NCBI RefSeq assembly: GCF_037991315.1
Contig: NZ_CP150300.1
Span: 5,022,001-5,086,000 of the forward strand
Direction: 5' to 3'
DNA from: Paenibacillus sp. FSL H8-0079
GTDB taxonomy: Bacteria; Bacillota; Bacilli; Paenibacillales; Paenibacillaceae
DNA length: 64,000 nucleotides
The notes below the pieces were generated by a model. The model worked only from the letters and a program-made list of their open reading frames with translations, had not been told where the DNA came from and did no database searches. A program made the position numbers and the translations under genes. Below are positions 50,722-60,440 of the stretch, in pieces (position 1 is the stretch's first letter; every line of letters starts with the position of its first letter).

Positions 50722-51858
50722 ATGTCCGATTTGCTTAGAACACCACTCTTCCCACTATATCAGCAATATGAAGGCGTACGGTGCATTGATTTTGGAGGCT
50801 GGGAGCTTCCGGTGCAATTCAGCGGAATCCAGAAAGAACATGAAGCGGTGCGTGAGCGTGCTGGACTGTTCGATGTATCCCATATGGGCGAATTCACAGT
50901 ACAGGGTGAGCAGGCTGAAGCGTTTTTGCAACAAATGATGACCAATGATGTTACCACGCTGATACCCGGTCAAGCCCAGTACACCCTGATGTGTTACCCA
51001 GATGGCGGTGTGGTGGATGATCTGCTCGTGTATAAGCTGGAAGATCAGCATTATATGCTCGTCGTTAACGCCTCCAACATCGACAAGGATTGGGCGTGGC
51101 TGCAAGAGCACCTGATCCCTGGCGTAAGCATGACCAATGATTCGGAGCAGACGGCGCTGCTCGCCCTGCAAGGTCCACTGGCTGTAGATATTATCGGGAA
51201 AGTTACGGATACAGATGTATCCTCGATTGAGCCTTTCCGTTTTGTACAGTATGCAGAGGTATGTGGCGTTAAATTACTGTTGTCCCGTACCGGTTATACC
51301 GGTGAAGATGGCTTTGAGCTATATGTACCTGCGGACCAGGCCGCTGTGGTCTGGAATGGATTAATGCAAGCCGGAGAAAGTCACGGACTGGTGCCAACCG
51401 GACTCGGTGCCCGGGATACGCTGCGCTTTGAAGCGAAGCTCCCCCTGTATGGACAGGAATTGTCGGCAACCATCTCTCCGCTCGAAGCTGGCGTAGGCAT
51501 GTTTGTGAAACTGACTGCCGGACCTTTTATCGGACACGAAGCCTTGGTACAGCAAAAAAATGACGGTCCCGCCCGCAAACTGGTCGGCATCGAAGTGCTG
51601 GAGCGCGGCATTCCCCGCCCCCACTATCCGATTTACGCCGAAGGCGCACAGATTGGTGAAGTTACTACAGGCACACAATCACCTACATTGAAGCGTAATC
51701 TGGGGCTTGCCCTCATCGACAGCAAATACGCTGCGCTGGGAACCCCGCTTGAGATTGAGATCCGCGGCAAGAAATTGAAAGCCGAGGTCGTGAAGACCCC
51801 TTTTCATAAACGGACACGTACGTCAAAGACACCTACTCAAGGAGCTGATCAAGCATGA
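50722..51858 (+). CDS. gcvT: Glycine cleavage system T protein (aminomethyltransferase)
   Basis: The 378-residue protein has the GcvT folate-binding pattern: VSHMGEFTVQG, LRTGYTGEDGFEL-like SRTGYTGEDGFELYV, and GLGARDTLRFEAKLPLYG. It moves the methylene group from the H-protein arm to tetrahydrofolate, releasing ammonia. ATG 50722 follows GAGGTG at five bases. It is the first gene after the glycine riboswitch and overlaps gcvPA by four bases. Confidence 0.96.
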   Translation: MSDLLRTPLFPLYQQYEGVRCIDFGGWELPVQFSGIQKEHEAVRERAGLFDVSHMGEFTVQGEQAEAFLQQMMTNDVTTLIPGQAQYTLMCYPDGGVVDDLLVYKLEDQHYMLVVNASNIDKDWAWLQEHLIPGVSMTNDSEQTALLALQGPLAVDIIGKVTDTDVSSIEPFRFVQYAEVCGVKLLLSRTGYTGEDGFELYVPADQAAVVWNGLMQAGESHGLVPTGLGARDTLRFEAKLPLYGQELSATISPLEAGVGMFVKLTAGPFIGHEALVQQKNDGPARKLVGIEVLERGIPRPHYPIYAEGAQIGEVTTGTQSPTLKRNLGLALIDSKYAALGTPLEIEIRGKKLKAEVVKTPFHKRTRTSKTPTQGADQA

Positions 51859-53210
51859 GCAAGCACCGTTACATTCCCATGACTGAGCAAGATCAGAGCG
51901 CCATGCTCGCAACCATCGGTGTGGATACGCTGGAGGATCTGTTCCAGGACATTCCAAAAGAAATTCGTTATCAGGGCGAGCTGCCCGTATCCTCCAAACT
52001 TGATGAATATGCGCTGACACGTCACATGTCCAAACAAGCTGGCGCCAACGCCAATTTCGAAACACACGCCAGCTTCCTCGGCGCAGGTATATACGATCAT
52101 CATGTTCCTTCCGTCATCAATCATGTCATTTCCCGTTCCGAGTTCTACACTGCCTACACACCTTATCAGCCTGAGATCAGTCAAGGTGAACTACAGGCCA
52201 TTTTCGAATTTCAATCCTATATCTGTGAATTAACCGGTATGGCTGTAGCCAATGCCAGCATGTATGACGGCGCAACTGCCTTTGCGGAAGCAGGAAACTT
52301 AGCCGCAGCGGCAACGCGTCGCAAACAGCTCATCGTATCCCGTACGGTTCACCCGGAAGCCCGTCAGGTATTGCAGGCGTATGCGCACGGACTCCGTCTG
52401 GAGATTGTCGAGATTGGCTATAAGGATGGCGTCACTGACTGGGATGCCCTGCAAGCCGCCATCTCGGACGATACCGCAGCAGTCATGATCCAGAGCCCGA
52501 ACTTCTTCGGTGCCGTGGAAAATGTAAAGCAAGCCGCTGACCTCGTGCATGCGCACAAGGGTCTGCTCGTCGTAAGTGCTAACCCGCTATCGCTGGGTCT
52601 GCTGGAAGCCCCAGGCAAGCTGGGTGCTGACATCGTTGTTGGCGATGCACAGCCCCTCGGCATCGCCGCTTCACTCGGCGGCCCCACATGCGGATATTTC
52701 GCCGTATCCCAGCCTCATATGCGCCGAATTCCTGGCCGAATTGTAGGACAGACCACGGATCGCAACGGCAAACGCGGTTTTGTACTCACACTGCAAGCAC
52801 GTGAACAACATATCCGCCGCGAAAAGGCGACATCCAATATCTGTTCCAATCAGGCTTTGCTTGCACTCAGCGCATCTGTATATATGTCCATCATGGGTAA
52901 ACAGGGCATGATCGATGTTGCGGATCTGAATTTGCAAAAGAGTCATTATACCCTGAATACATTAACTGCGATTCCTGGAGTTAGCCTTACTTTTAACGCA
53001 CCAACATTTAATGAGTTTGTTATTAAACTTCCTGAAGGAACCGACGTGGATGCACTTCAGTTGAAATTGCTGGATGCGGGCTTCATTGGTGGCTATGAAC
53101 TTGGACGTGATTATCCTGAGCTTACTGGACATATGCTGATTGCTGTTACCGAAAGACGCAGTAAGGAAGAGATTGACGAATTCGCACGAGCATTGGAGGG
53201 ATCGCTGTGA
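51855..53210 (+). CDS. gcvPA: Glycine dehydrogenase (decarboxylating) subunit 1
   Basis: The 451-residue protein is the N-terminal half of P protein, as in other Firmicutes where P is split. It shows [35 protein letters not shown] and [12 protein letters not shown]. With GcvPB it decarboxylates glycine. Its start overlaps the gcvT stop codon (ATGA), indicating coupling. Confidence 0.96.
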   Translation: MSKHRYIPMTEQDQSAMLATIGVDTLEDLFQDIPKEIRYQGELPVSSKLDEYALTRHMSKQAGANANFETHASFLGAGIYDHHVPSVINHVISRSEFYTAYTPYQPEISQGELQAIFEFQSYICELTGMAVANASMYDGATAFAEAGNLAAAATRRKQLIVSRTVHPEARQVLQAYAHGLRLEIVEIGYKDGVTDWDALQAAISDDTAAVMIQSPNFFGAVENVKQAADLVHAHKGLLVVSANPLSLGLLEAPGKLGADIVVGDAQPLGIAASLGGPTCGYFAVSQPHMRRIPGRIVGQTTDRNGKRGFVLTLQAREQHIRREKATSNICSNQALLALSASVYMSIMGKQGMIDVADLNLQKSHYTLNTLTAIPGVSLTFNAPTFNEFVIKLPEGTDVDALQLKLLDAGFIGGYELGRDYPELTGHMLIAVTERRSKEEIDEFARALEGSL

Positions 53211-54787
53211 CTCAGGAAACGACGACGACAACGACAACATCGGTACAAGGACAACCTGAAACAGGTAGCTCTTTCTCCACTTCGGCTCAACCTGAGACGA
53301 ATACAACATTCAGTGCACAGACCCTGTCTCCTGCTCCAGAACAATCATTGATTTTTGAACTCAGCAGCCCTGGACGTGTCGCTTATTCCTTGCCAGAATG
53401 TGACGTTCCTCGCCAGTCTGCCGATACGATGATTCCCCGGGAAATGCTCCGTTCGGAAGCAGCGGCACTGCCGGAAGTATTCGAGGTAGATGTTATTCGA
53501 CATTATACAGCCCTGTCCCGTCGTAACTTCGGGGTAGATAACGGATTTTATCCACTGGGCTCTTGTACGATGAAATACAATCCGAAGATTAATGAGGATG
53601 TTGCCCGTTATAATGGATTCGCCAAAATCCATCCGTACCAGCATGAATCCAGCATTCAAGGTGCTCTTGAACTGTTATATACATTGCAAACCGACCTTGC
53701 AGGTCTGACAGGTATGGATGCTGTGACCCTGCAACCGGCCGCTGGTGCCCATGGAGAATGGACTGGACTTATGATGATTCGTGCCTACCACGAAGGTCGT
53801 GGTGAACAACGTACCAAAGTCATCGTGCCCGATTCTTCTCATGGTACCAACCCGGCAAGTGCAACCGTTGCAGGATTTGAGACTGTGACAATTCCGTCCC
53901 GTGCAGACGGACTGGTCGATCTGGACGCACTCCGTGCAGCCGTCGGTTCGGATACAGCAGCATTGATGCTGACGAACCCGAATACACTTGGTTTGTTCGA
54001 GAAAGACATTCAGGAGATTGCATCCATCGTGCATCAGGCTGGTGGCTTGTTGTATTACGATGGAGCCAACTCCAATGCCATTATGGGCATTACCCGTCCG
54101 GGTGATATGGGCTTTGACGTGGTGCATCTGAACTTGCACAAAACGATGAGCACGCCTCATGGCGGTGGTGGACCTGGTGCCGGACCAGTCGGCGTGAAGA
54201 GTCGTTTAGTTCCGTTCCTGCCTAAGCCAATGGTAATCAAAAATGATGACGGTATGTATGCATTCGATCGTGAAGGAGATCAATCCATTGGCCGGGTGAA
54301 AGCCTACTATGGTAACTTCGGTATTTTGGTACGTGCCTATGCCTACATTCGCACCTATGGACCGGAAGGTTTGCGCCGTGTCTCTGAATGTGCGGTACTG
54401 AATGCCAACTATATGATGGCCCGTCTCGCCCCTTACTACGAGATTCCATATCCAGGTGTATGCAAACATGAATTTGTCATGTCTGGTCGGGATTTGAAGC
54501 AATATGGTGTGCGTACACTTGATGTCGCCAAGCGATTGCTTGATTTTGGATATCACCCGCCTACAGTGTACTTCCCGCTCAATGTGGAGGAATGCATCAT
54601 GATCGAGCCGACAGAAACCGAAAGCAAAGAAACGCTGGATGGGTTCATTGATACGATGATACGGATTGCCAAAGAAGCGGAAGAGACACCTGAATTGGTC
54701 CTGAACGCACCTTACGGTACACCGGTTACTCGTCTTGATGAGACTACAGCGGCCCGCAAACCTGTACTGAACTGCGCGTGTAGCTAA
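53207..54787 (+). CDS. gcvPB: Glycine dehydrogenase (decarboxylating) subunit 2, with a Thr/Ser-rich N-terminal extension
   Basis: The 526-residue protein is the C-terminal, PLP-binding half of P protein, with the PLP lysine in [16 protein letters not shown]. It forms the active site together with GcvPA. The core starts near residue 46 ([16 protein letters not shown]), where homologues usually begin. Ahead of it lie about 45 residues rich in Thr, Ser, Gln and Pro that look disordered. The GTG start at 53207 overlaps the gcvPA stop codon (GTGA) and follows GGAGGG. No alternative start codon lies close to the core, so the extension is probably translated. Confidence 0.94.
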   Translation: MTQETTTTTTTSVQGQPETGSSFSTSAQPETNTTFSAQTLSPAPEQSLIFELSSPGRVAYSLPECDVPRQSADTMIPREMLRSEAAALPEVFEVDVIRHYTALSRRNFGVDNGFYPLGSCTMKYNPKINEDVARYNGFAKIHPYQHESSIQGALELLYTLQTDLAGLTGMDAVTLQPAAGAHGEWTGLMMIRAYHEGRGEQRTKVIVPDSSHGTNPASATVAGFETVTIPSRADGLVDLDALRAAVGSDTAALMLTNPNTLGLFEKDIQEIASIVHQAGGLLYYDGANSNAIMGITRPGDMGFDVVHLNLHKTMSTPHGGGGPGAGPVGVKSRLVPFLPKPMVIKNDDGMYAFDREGDQSIGRVKAYYGNFGILVRAYAYIRTYGPEGLRRVSECAVLNANYMMARLAPYYEIPYPGVCKHEFVMSGRDLKQYGVRTLDVAKRLLDFGYHPPTVYFPLNVEECIMIEPTETESKETLDGFIDTMIRIAKEAEETPELVLNAPYGTPVTRLDETTAARKPVLNCACS

Positions 54788-54809
54788 GCACTAAGTGAAT
54801 TACTAATCT

Positions 54810-54850
54810 ATGCTCTTGCTGATGTTACTACACCAGTAAGAGCATTTTTT
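54810..54850 (+). terminator. Terminator of the gcv operon
   Basis: TGCTCTTGCTG pairs with CAGTAAGAGCA with one mismatch, followed by TTTTTT. Confidence 0.85.
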
Positions 54851-54913
54851 GGCTAGACATTACAGAACCTTCCTCCTTGAACTCCCCTTCTAATTCCTAT
54901 ACGTTCGAGCAAC

Positions 54914-54951
54914 AAAAAAAGCCAGTACCCGCTGTAACAGCGAATACCGGC
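54914..54951 (-). terminator. Terminator of the pts operon
   Basis: On the minus strand GCCGGTATTCGCTG pairs with CAGCGGGTACTGGC with wobble pairs and a three-base loop, followed by TTTTTTT. Confidence 0.9.
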
Positions 54952-55023
54952 AAAATCGCTGCATCAATGCAGCTCATTATCGGAAAAAGAAAAACCTCAA
55001 ATCCGGAGGAAACCCCGGCAAAA

Positions 55024-56736
55024 TTACGCTTGAATGCTTTGAACCAATTCAACGACTTGTTCAGCCGTTTGCATATCCAGAGCTTTAGCAGCCAGTTCCT
55101 GCATATCCGCACGGGACAGCTTGGTGATCTGACTACGAGCTGGCAGAATGGATGTTGCGCTCATGCTGAACTCATCCAATCCAAGACCGAGCAGCAATGG
55201 AATTGCTGTTTCGTCTCCTGCCATCTCACCACACATGCCAACCCATTTGCCTTCACGATGCGCTGCATCGATAACCATTTTAACCAAACGCAAAATGGCC
55301 GGGTTGTAAGGTTGGTACAGATAAGCCACTCGTTCGTTCATACGGTCAGCAGCCATTGTGTATTGAATCAGATCGTTCGTTCCGATACTGAAGAAATCCA
55401 CTTCTTTGGCAAACTGATCCGCCAGAACTGCAGTCGAAGGAATTTCGACCATGATTCCGAGTTGAATGCTGTCAGAAACAGCAATACCTTCAGCAACCAG
55501 CTTCTCTTTCTCTTCGAGCAAGACAGCTTTTGCTTCACGGAATTCTCCGAGTGTTGCGATCATTGGGAACATGACACGCAGGTTTCCATGTACGCTTGCA
55601 CGCAGCAATGCACGCAATTGTGTACGGAAGATATCCAGACGGTCCAGACACAGACGAACTGCGCGGAAGCCGAGGAATGGATTCATTTCTTTTGGCAGAT
55701 CCAGGTATGGAAGCTCTTTGTCTCCACCGATGTCGAGTGTACGAACAACGACAGGTTTACCTTCCATTTTTTCCAGTACCGCTTTGTAAGCATTATACTG
55801 AATGTCTTCGGAAGGAAGTTTGTCTCTGCCCATGTACAAGAACTCCGTACGGTACAGGCCTACAGCCTCGCCACCGTTCTCCAGAACACCCGTTACATCA
55901 TTCGGTGTACCGATGTTGGCTGCAAGTTCAACATGAACGTTGTCCACGGTTACCGTTGGCTCATCACGTAGTTTTCTCCACTCTGCACGTTGTGCATCAT
56001 ACTGTTCCTGTTTGGCACGGTATTCAGCAATAACTTCATCCGTAGGATTAACCAGTACGTGACCATCCAGACCGTCAACAATGATCATATCGCCTTGTTT
56101 CGCTTGAGCCAAGATGTCCTTGGTTCCAACAACAGCCGGAATTTCAAGAGAGCGAGCCATGATTGCCGAGTGAGAAGTACGTCCACCAATGTTGGTTGCA
56201 AAACCTTTAACAAATTGGCGGTTCAGTTGAGCCGTGTCGGAAGGCGTCAGATCCTCCGCAAGCACGATTACTTCTTCATTGATCTCAGCCGGACTCATGA
56301 AGTCGATACCAAGCAAGTGATTTAGCACACGTTTGGTAACGTCACGCATATCTGCTGCACGTTCCTGCAGGTATTCACTCTTCATGTTCTCGAACATGGA
56401 GATAAATTGCGATGCCGTTTCGTTCAAAGCAAATTCTGCATTGATCATGTCATCTGCAATTCTAGCTTTAACCGGATCAATCAGTTCCGGGTCATTCAGA
56501 ATGAGCAAATGCGAAGCAAAAATCTCAGCTTTTTTCTCGCCAAGCTCTTGTAAAGTACGCTCTTTGATCGCCTCAAGCTCAGCCTGGGATTTACCCAGAG
56601 CTGAGTCGAGTTTCGCGATCTCTGCGTCAACGTCGTTGATTTGGCGTTTTTCTACAGAGTAATCAGGATGCTCCAAGATAAACGCCTTGGCGATAGCAAT
56701 ACCCGCCGAAGCCGCGATCCCGGAGACATTAAGCAT
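55024..56736 (-). CDS. ptsI: PTS enzyme I (phosphoenolpyruvate-protein phosphotransferase)
   Basis: The 570-residue protein has the enzyme I parts: an HPr-binding helical region, the phospho-His loop [19 protein letters not shown] and the PEP-binding barrel with [15 protein letters not shown] and [10 protein letters not shown]. It takes phosphate from PEP and hands it to HPr. Its ATG overlaps the end of ptsH by eight bases, so the two are translated together. The length is normal. Confidence 0.97.
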   Translation of the reverse strand: MLNVSGIAASAGIAIAKAFILEHPDYSVEKRQINDVDAEIAKLDSALGKSQAELEAIKERTLQELGEKKAEIFASHLLILNDPELIDPVKARIADDMINAEFALNETASQFISMFENMKSEYLQERAADMRDVTKRVLNHLLGIDFMSPAEINEEVIVLAEDLTPSDTAQLNRQFVKGFATNIGGRTSHSAIMARSLEIPAVVGTKDILAQAKQGDMIIVDGLDGHVLVNPTDEVIAEYRAKQEQYDAQRAEWRKLRDEPTVTVDNVHVELAANIGTPNDVTGVLENGGEAVGLYRTEFLYMGRDKLPSEDIQYNAYKAVLEKMEGKPVVVRTLDIGGDKELPYLDLPKEMNPFLGFRAVRLCLDRLDIFRTQLRALLRASVHGNLRVMFPMIATLGEFREAKAVLLEEKEKLVAEGIAVSDSIQLGIMVEIPSTAVLADQFAKEVDFFSIGTNDLIQYTMAADRMNERVAYLYQPYNPAILRLVKMVIDAAHREGKWVGMCGEMAGDETAIPLLLGLGLDEFSMSATSILPARSQITKLSRADMQELAAKALDMQTAEQVVELVQSIQA

Positions 56737-57004
56737 TAATTTCGCCCAACCCTTCGTTAACCATAACGTCAGTCAAAGCTTGAAGAGCTTCAGCTTCGCC
56801 TTCGCCATCAACGATGATGCTGATAGTGTCGCCTTGTTCCAATCCGAGGGAAAGAACACCCAAGATGGATTTCAACGTTACTTTTTTACCGTTAGCTTCT
56901 GCAAAGGATTCTGCACCTTTGAATTTGTTAGCTGTATTAACCAGGGCTGTCGCCGGACGTGCGTGGATACCATCTTCGTCTGTAATTCTGAATGTTTGTT
57001 GCAT
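56729..57004 (-). CDS. ptsH: Phosphocarrier protein HPr
   Basis: The 91-residue protein has the catalytic His in GIHARPAT (His14 counted from this Met) and the regulatory Ser46 in [11 protein letters not shown], the HPr kinase site needed for CcpA-dependent catabolite control. ATG 57004 fits the family start; the longer frame upstream is not supported. The ribosome binding site is weak (AGTGAGATG). It overlaps ptsI. Confidence 0.97.
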   Translation of the reverse strand: MQQTFRITDEDGIHARPATALVNTANKFKGAESFAEANGKKVTLKSILGVLSLGLEQGDTISIIVDGEGEAEALQALTDVMVNEGLGEINA

Positions 57005-57081
57005 TACAATCATCTCACTTTCAGTAATTTGGTTTAGGCATTGCATATATTTACACTTGCTTGCCATCGTCGTAACACTTC

Positions 57082-59133
57082 TTATTTTATCTCAATGATT
57101 GGCTGATCGCCAACTTTGAGCACTCCACTCTTCTTCAAGGTCACTGTGGAGCCCTCTGGCAGGTTGGTGAAAATAACTGGTGAAATGATCGATGGAGCGT
57201 TTGCTTTGACATACTCCAGATCCACTTCCATAATCGGCTGACCAGCCGATACCAGATCACCTTCCTGCACCAGTACGTTAAAGCCTTGACCTTTCAGCTT
57301 CACTGTATTCACACCTATATGAACAAGCACTTCCTTGCCACCGTCAGACATGATGCCCACGGCATGTTTGCTTGGAAATACATTAAACACTTTACCATAC
57401 ACAGGAGAAGTTATTGTGCCATCATGTGGCAAAATTGCGAACCCATCACCTGTCATTTTCTCAGCAAAGACCGGATCAGGTACGTTCGAAATGTCCAGCA
57501 ATTCACCATTGACTGGCATCACGATATCCTCAGCAACGATACGCTCGCCTTGCTCACCCTGTGCCTTCTCCTCTTCAGGAGTTGGTTTAGCAGCTGCTGG
57601 CGTTGGTGCTGGTGTTCGTCCTGCAATAATATCCTGCATTTGAGATTTAATCGTATCGGAACGTGTTCCGAAGATGGCTTGAACATTATTACCCACTTCA
57701 AGCACACCAGATGCACCCAATTGTTTCAAACGATCTTTTTTCACATTGGATTTCTCATTAACTTCAATACGCAAACGAGTAATACAAGCGTCCAGATGTT
57801 TGATATTCTCCTTGCCACCAAAAGCTTCGAGAATGTTATGAGGCAGATCATCCGTTGAACCGGAACCTCCGCCAGATGCTGTTTCAGGCGTTGCATCTTC
57901 GCGTCCTGGTGTTTTGAGATTGAATTTGCGAATGATCAATCGGAAACCGAAATAGTAGATCACTGCAAGAATCAGGCCGACGATAATCACGTCCCACCAT
58001 GGTGTACGGTTCGGAATAATACCGAAGATCAGGAAGTCAATGAACCCACCGGAGAAGGTCATACCGATCTTGACACCCAGAATTTGCATGGTCATGAAAG
58101 ACAAACCTGCAAAGATACAGTGTACTGCAAACAGGATTGGAGCTACAAACAGGAACGAAAATTCAAGTGGTTCTGTGATCCCTGTCAGGAACGAAGTCAA
58201 CGCTGCCGAACCCATGATCCCTGCAACATACTTCTTGTGTTCTGGTCTTGCTTCATGGTACATCGCAAGTGCAGCTGCTGGCAAACCGAACATCATGAAC
58301 GGGAATTTACCAACCTGGAACGTTCCCGCTGTGAGGTCTGCACCATCACGCAATTGATTGAAGAAGATCTGCTGGTCTCCACGAATCACATCTCCAGCTT
58401 TGTTTACGTACTCACCGAACTCAAACCAGAATGGGGAGTAGAAAATGTGGTGAAGACCGAACGGAATTAATGACCGTTCCACGACTCCGAAGATAAATGC
58501 CGACAATGTCGGGCTTGTATCTACCATGAAGTGAGACACAGCATTCAATCCATTTTGAATCGGTGGCCAGATTATCACGAGAAGCAAACCAATTAAGAGT
58601 GAAACAACCGAAGTGATAATCGGAACAAAGCGTTTACCTGCAAAGAAACCCAGGTAAGACGGCAGTTCGATTTTGAAGAATCGATTGTAACACAGCGCGG
58701 CGGCAATACCTATAATAATACCTCCGAACACGCCTGTACTTAATGTTGGGATACCCAGGATGCTGGCATAACCCGGTACTTCGCCGATCATTGCCGGGGT
58801 AACTCCTACCGCGGTACCCAGTGTGACGTTCATGACCAGATAACCGATGATGGCTGCAAGACCCGCAACCCCTTCGCCACCGGCCAATCCGACGGCTACA
58901 CCGACGGCGAACAGCAATGCCAGATTATCGAATACGATCTGACCTGCGTTCATCATAATTGTTGCGATCGAGTTCACCCATGGGGTGTCGAGCGCTGTTA
59001 CATATTGCAAAAAGTCTGGATTAACCAGCATGTTACCGATTCCGAGCAGCAAACCTGCCGCAGGCAGAATGGCTACAGGCAACATGAGAGCTTTACCGAC
59101 TCTTTGCAAGACACCGAAAAGCTTTTTAAACAT
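57082..59133 (-). CDS. ptsG: PTS glucose-specific EIICBA component
   Basis: The 683-residue protein has an EIIC membrane domain (about 1-390, starting MFKKLFGVLQRVGKAL), an EIIB domain with the phospho-Cys in HLDACITRLRIEV, a Pro/Ala-rich linker, and a C-terminal EIIA domain with GFAILPHDGTITSPV and the catalytic His in VLVHIGVNTV. It imports glucose and phosphorylates it. ATG 59133 follows AAGGGAGAA; the longer frame upstream runs through the leader. It is preceded by glcT and followed by ptsH-ptsI, as in B. subtilis. Confidence 0.97.
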   Translation of the reverse strand: MFKKLFGVLQRVGKALMLPVAILPAAGLLLGIGNMLVNPDFLQYVTALDTPWVNSIATIMMNAGQIVFDNLALLFAVGVAVGLAGGEGVAGLAAIIGYLVMNVTLGTAVGVTPAMIGEVPGYASILGIPTLSTGVFGGIIIGIAAALCYNRFFKIELPSYLGFFAGKRFVPIITSVVSLLIGLLLVIIWPPIQNGLNAVSHFMVDTSPTLSAFIFGVVERSLIPFGLHHIFYSPFWFEFGEYVNKAGDVIRGDQQIFFNQLRDGADLTAGTFQVGKFPFMMFGLPAAALAMYHEARPEHKKYVAGIMGSAALTSFLTGITEPLEFSFLFVAPILFAVHCIFAGLSFMTMQILGVKIGMTFSGGFIDFLIFGIIPNRTPWWDVIIVGLILAVIYYFGFRLIIRKFNLKTPGREDATPETASGGGSGSTDDLPHNILEAFGGKENIKHLDACITRLRIEVNEKSNVKKDRLKQLGASGVLEVGNNVQAIFGTRSDTIKSQMQDIIAGRTPAPTPAAAKPTPEEEKAQGEQGERIVAEDIVMPVNGELLDISNVPDPVFAEKMTGDGFAILPHDGTITSPVYGKVFNVFPSKHAVGIMSDGGKEVLVHIGVNTVKLKGQGFNVLVQEGDLVSAGQPIMEVDLEYVKANAPSIISPVIFTNLPEGSTVTLKKSGVLKVGDQPIIEIK

Positions 59134-59190
59134 CGCGTCGTATTCTCCCTTTCGTCTAAGTTGTGTGTCGTGATGCAAGCAAGGGGACAC

Positions 59191-59287
59191 AAAAAAGGCA
59201 TGAATTAATAAAGTGAACTGTACCAACCTTGGGGTATAGCATACCCTGTACAAGGAAAGAACAATCACACTCTAATTAACTCATGCC
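59191..59287 (-). promoter_or_regulatory. GlcT-type antitermination leader of ptsG
   Basis: On the minus strand the bases GGCATGAGTTAAT (59287-59275) can pair with ATTAATTCATGCC (59209-59197), followed by TTTTTT. Between the arms lies a second hairpin (59219-59252: TGTAC/GTACA base, GGGTAT/ATACCC top) that looks like the RNA target of a GlcT/LicT-type protein. GlcT binding should prevent the terminator. Confidence 0.6.
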
Positions 59288-59420
59288 TGATCGAGTCAGT
59301 AACACGTCGCTTTTGTTTATTCAGTTGCTTGATTACGGAGACCATTGTAGCACCAGTTCTAATCCATTGCAAGCCTTTACAGCAAAAAAATCAATCCCGC
59401 ATTCCATCAATGGAATGATT

Positions 59421-60275
59421 TCACTTATTCTCTTCTTCTTTCCGCTGATACAGCCGTTGAAGATGTATGGTCAGATAGCCTACTTCCGCAGGATAGACTG
59501 GCAGACTCAGCCTTTTCTCCATTACCTTGGTCAGCTTCCATGCAAGCGAGTACATTTCGGGGTACTCCAACTTAAGCAGCGAATCCAATTTATGAAGTTC
59601 TTCGACTTTGTCTCCACGACGAACACGCTCAAGAGCGAATCGAAGATGAGTCAGCAAACGGGAGTAGTCAAGCGATTCCGTTTCAAACGAATAATCGAGT
59701 TGGTCGGACACCAGGTTCACCAAATCGGTGATCAGCTGTGAGTGTTCACGTACCTGGGATATATTCTGGTTAGTCATTGCGCTATAGATATGAAGGGCAA
59801 CAAAACCAATCTCGTCCATCCCCAGATCTACACCCATTTTCTCCTTGATCAGACGAACAGCGTATTCTCCCATCCGATATTCTTCAGGATATATCTCACG
59901 GGTTTCATATAGAAACGGGTTCTGTATGACAATTCCCTGCTCCTTGCGTTTTAACGCGAAAGAAATATGATCGGTTAATGCAATATGGATATGTTCATTC
60001 AGAGGAACGTCCGTACGCTCTGCAATATACGTAATGACTTCGTTAATAATCTCGATCAGCGCTTCATCCACCTGTGGAAGTAGCTGCTTGTACTGCTCTT
60101 GCTCTTGCTGGTTTCTCAAAATGAACATCTTCTCCACAGCCATTAGTGGAATAATGTCATTGGTTTTCCTGTTGAAGCCGATGCCTTTACCAATCACGAC
60201 GACTTCCCCATGTTCAGGATGCTGTGCGATGATTACATTATTATTTAGCGCTTTGGCTACATGCAGGCTACTCAA
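59421..60275 (-). CDS. glcT: Transcription antiterminator GlcT
   Basis: The 284-residue protein has an N-terminal RNA-binding CAT domain (KALNNNVIIAQHPEHGEVVVIGKGIGF) and two PRD domains with the phospho-His sites in LNEHIHIALTDHI and FVALHIYSA. It binds the ptsG leader when glucose is present and blocks termination; unphosphorylated EIIGlc relieves its inhibition. It closely resembles B. subtilis GlcT in sequence and position. I favour TTG 60275 because GAGGTG ends six bases upstream; GTG 60284 overlaps that site. Confidence 0.95.
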   Translation of the reverse strand: MSSLHVAKALNNNVIIAQHPEHGEVVVIGKGIGFNRKTNDIIPLMAVEKMFILRNQQEQEQYKQLLPQVDEALIEIINEVITYIAERTDVPLNEHIHIALTDHISFALKRKEQGIVIQNPFLYETREIYPEEYRMGEYAVRLIKEKMGVDLGMDEIGFVALHIYSAMTNQNISQVREHSQLITDLVNLVSDQLDYSFETESLDYSRLLTHLRFALERVRRGDKVEELHKLDSLLKLEYPEMYSLAWKLTKVMEKRLSLPVYPAEVGYLTIHLQRLYQRKEEENK

Positions 60276-60335
60276 AGTTTGCACCTCTTTTTCACACCAT
60301 CTTAGATGTGATAAGTCACACCCTAGTTAAGAACG

Positions 60336-60372
60336 AAAAGACATCCGGAGCAGGCAAATCGCGCCGGACGTC
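60336..60372 (-). terminator. Terminator-like hairpin after floT
   Basis: On the minus strand AGACGTCCGG pairs with CCGGATGTCT, with an inner GC pair, followed by TTTTCGTT. It lies between floT and glcT, just downstream of the glcT promoter, so it may end the floT transcript or sit in the glcT leader. Confidence 0.6.
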
Positions 60373-60380
60373 TCGCTTAA

Positions 60381-60409
60381 AAAGTAACAAAATTTCGCCT
60401 TTAGGTCAA
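60381..60409 (-). promoter_or_regulatory. Sigma-A promoter of glcT
   Basis: On the minus strand TTGACC is followed after 17 bases by TACTTT, about 100 bases before glcT. Confidence 0.65.
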
Positions 60410-60440
60410 TAGAGCAACCATGCAACATTCGAAGTGCTTC

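Noticed and set aside
54877..55971. Long plus-strand frame opposite ptsI
   Set aside because: It is the antisense of ptsI, which has all enzyme I motifs. The frame encodes a Cys/His/Gln-rich, unlikely protein.
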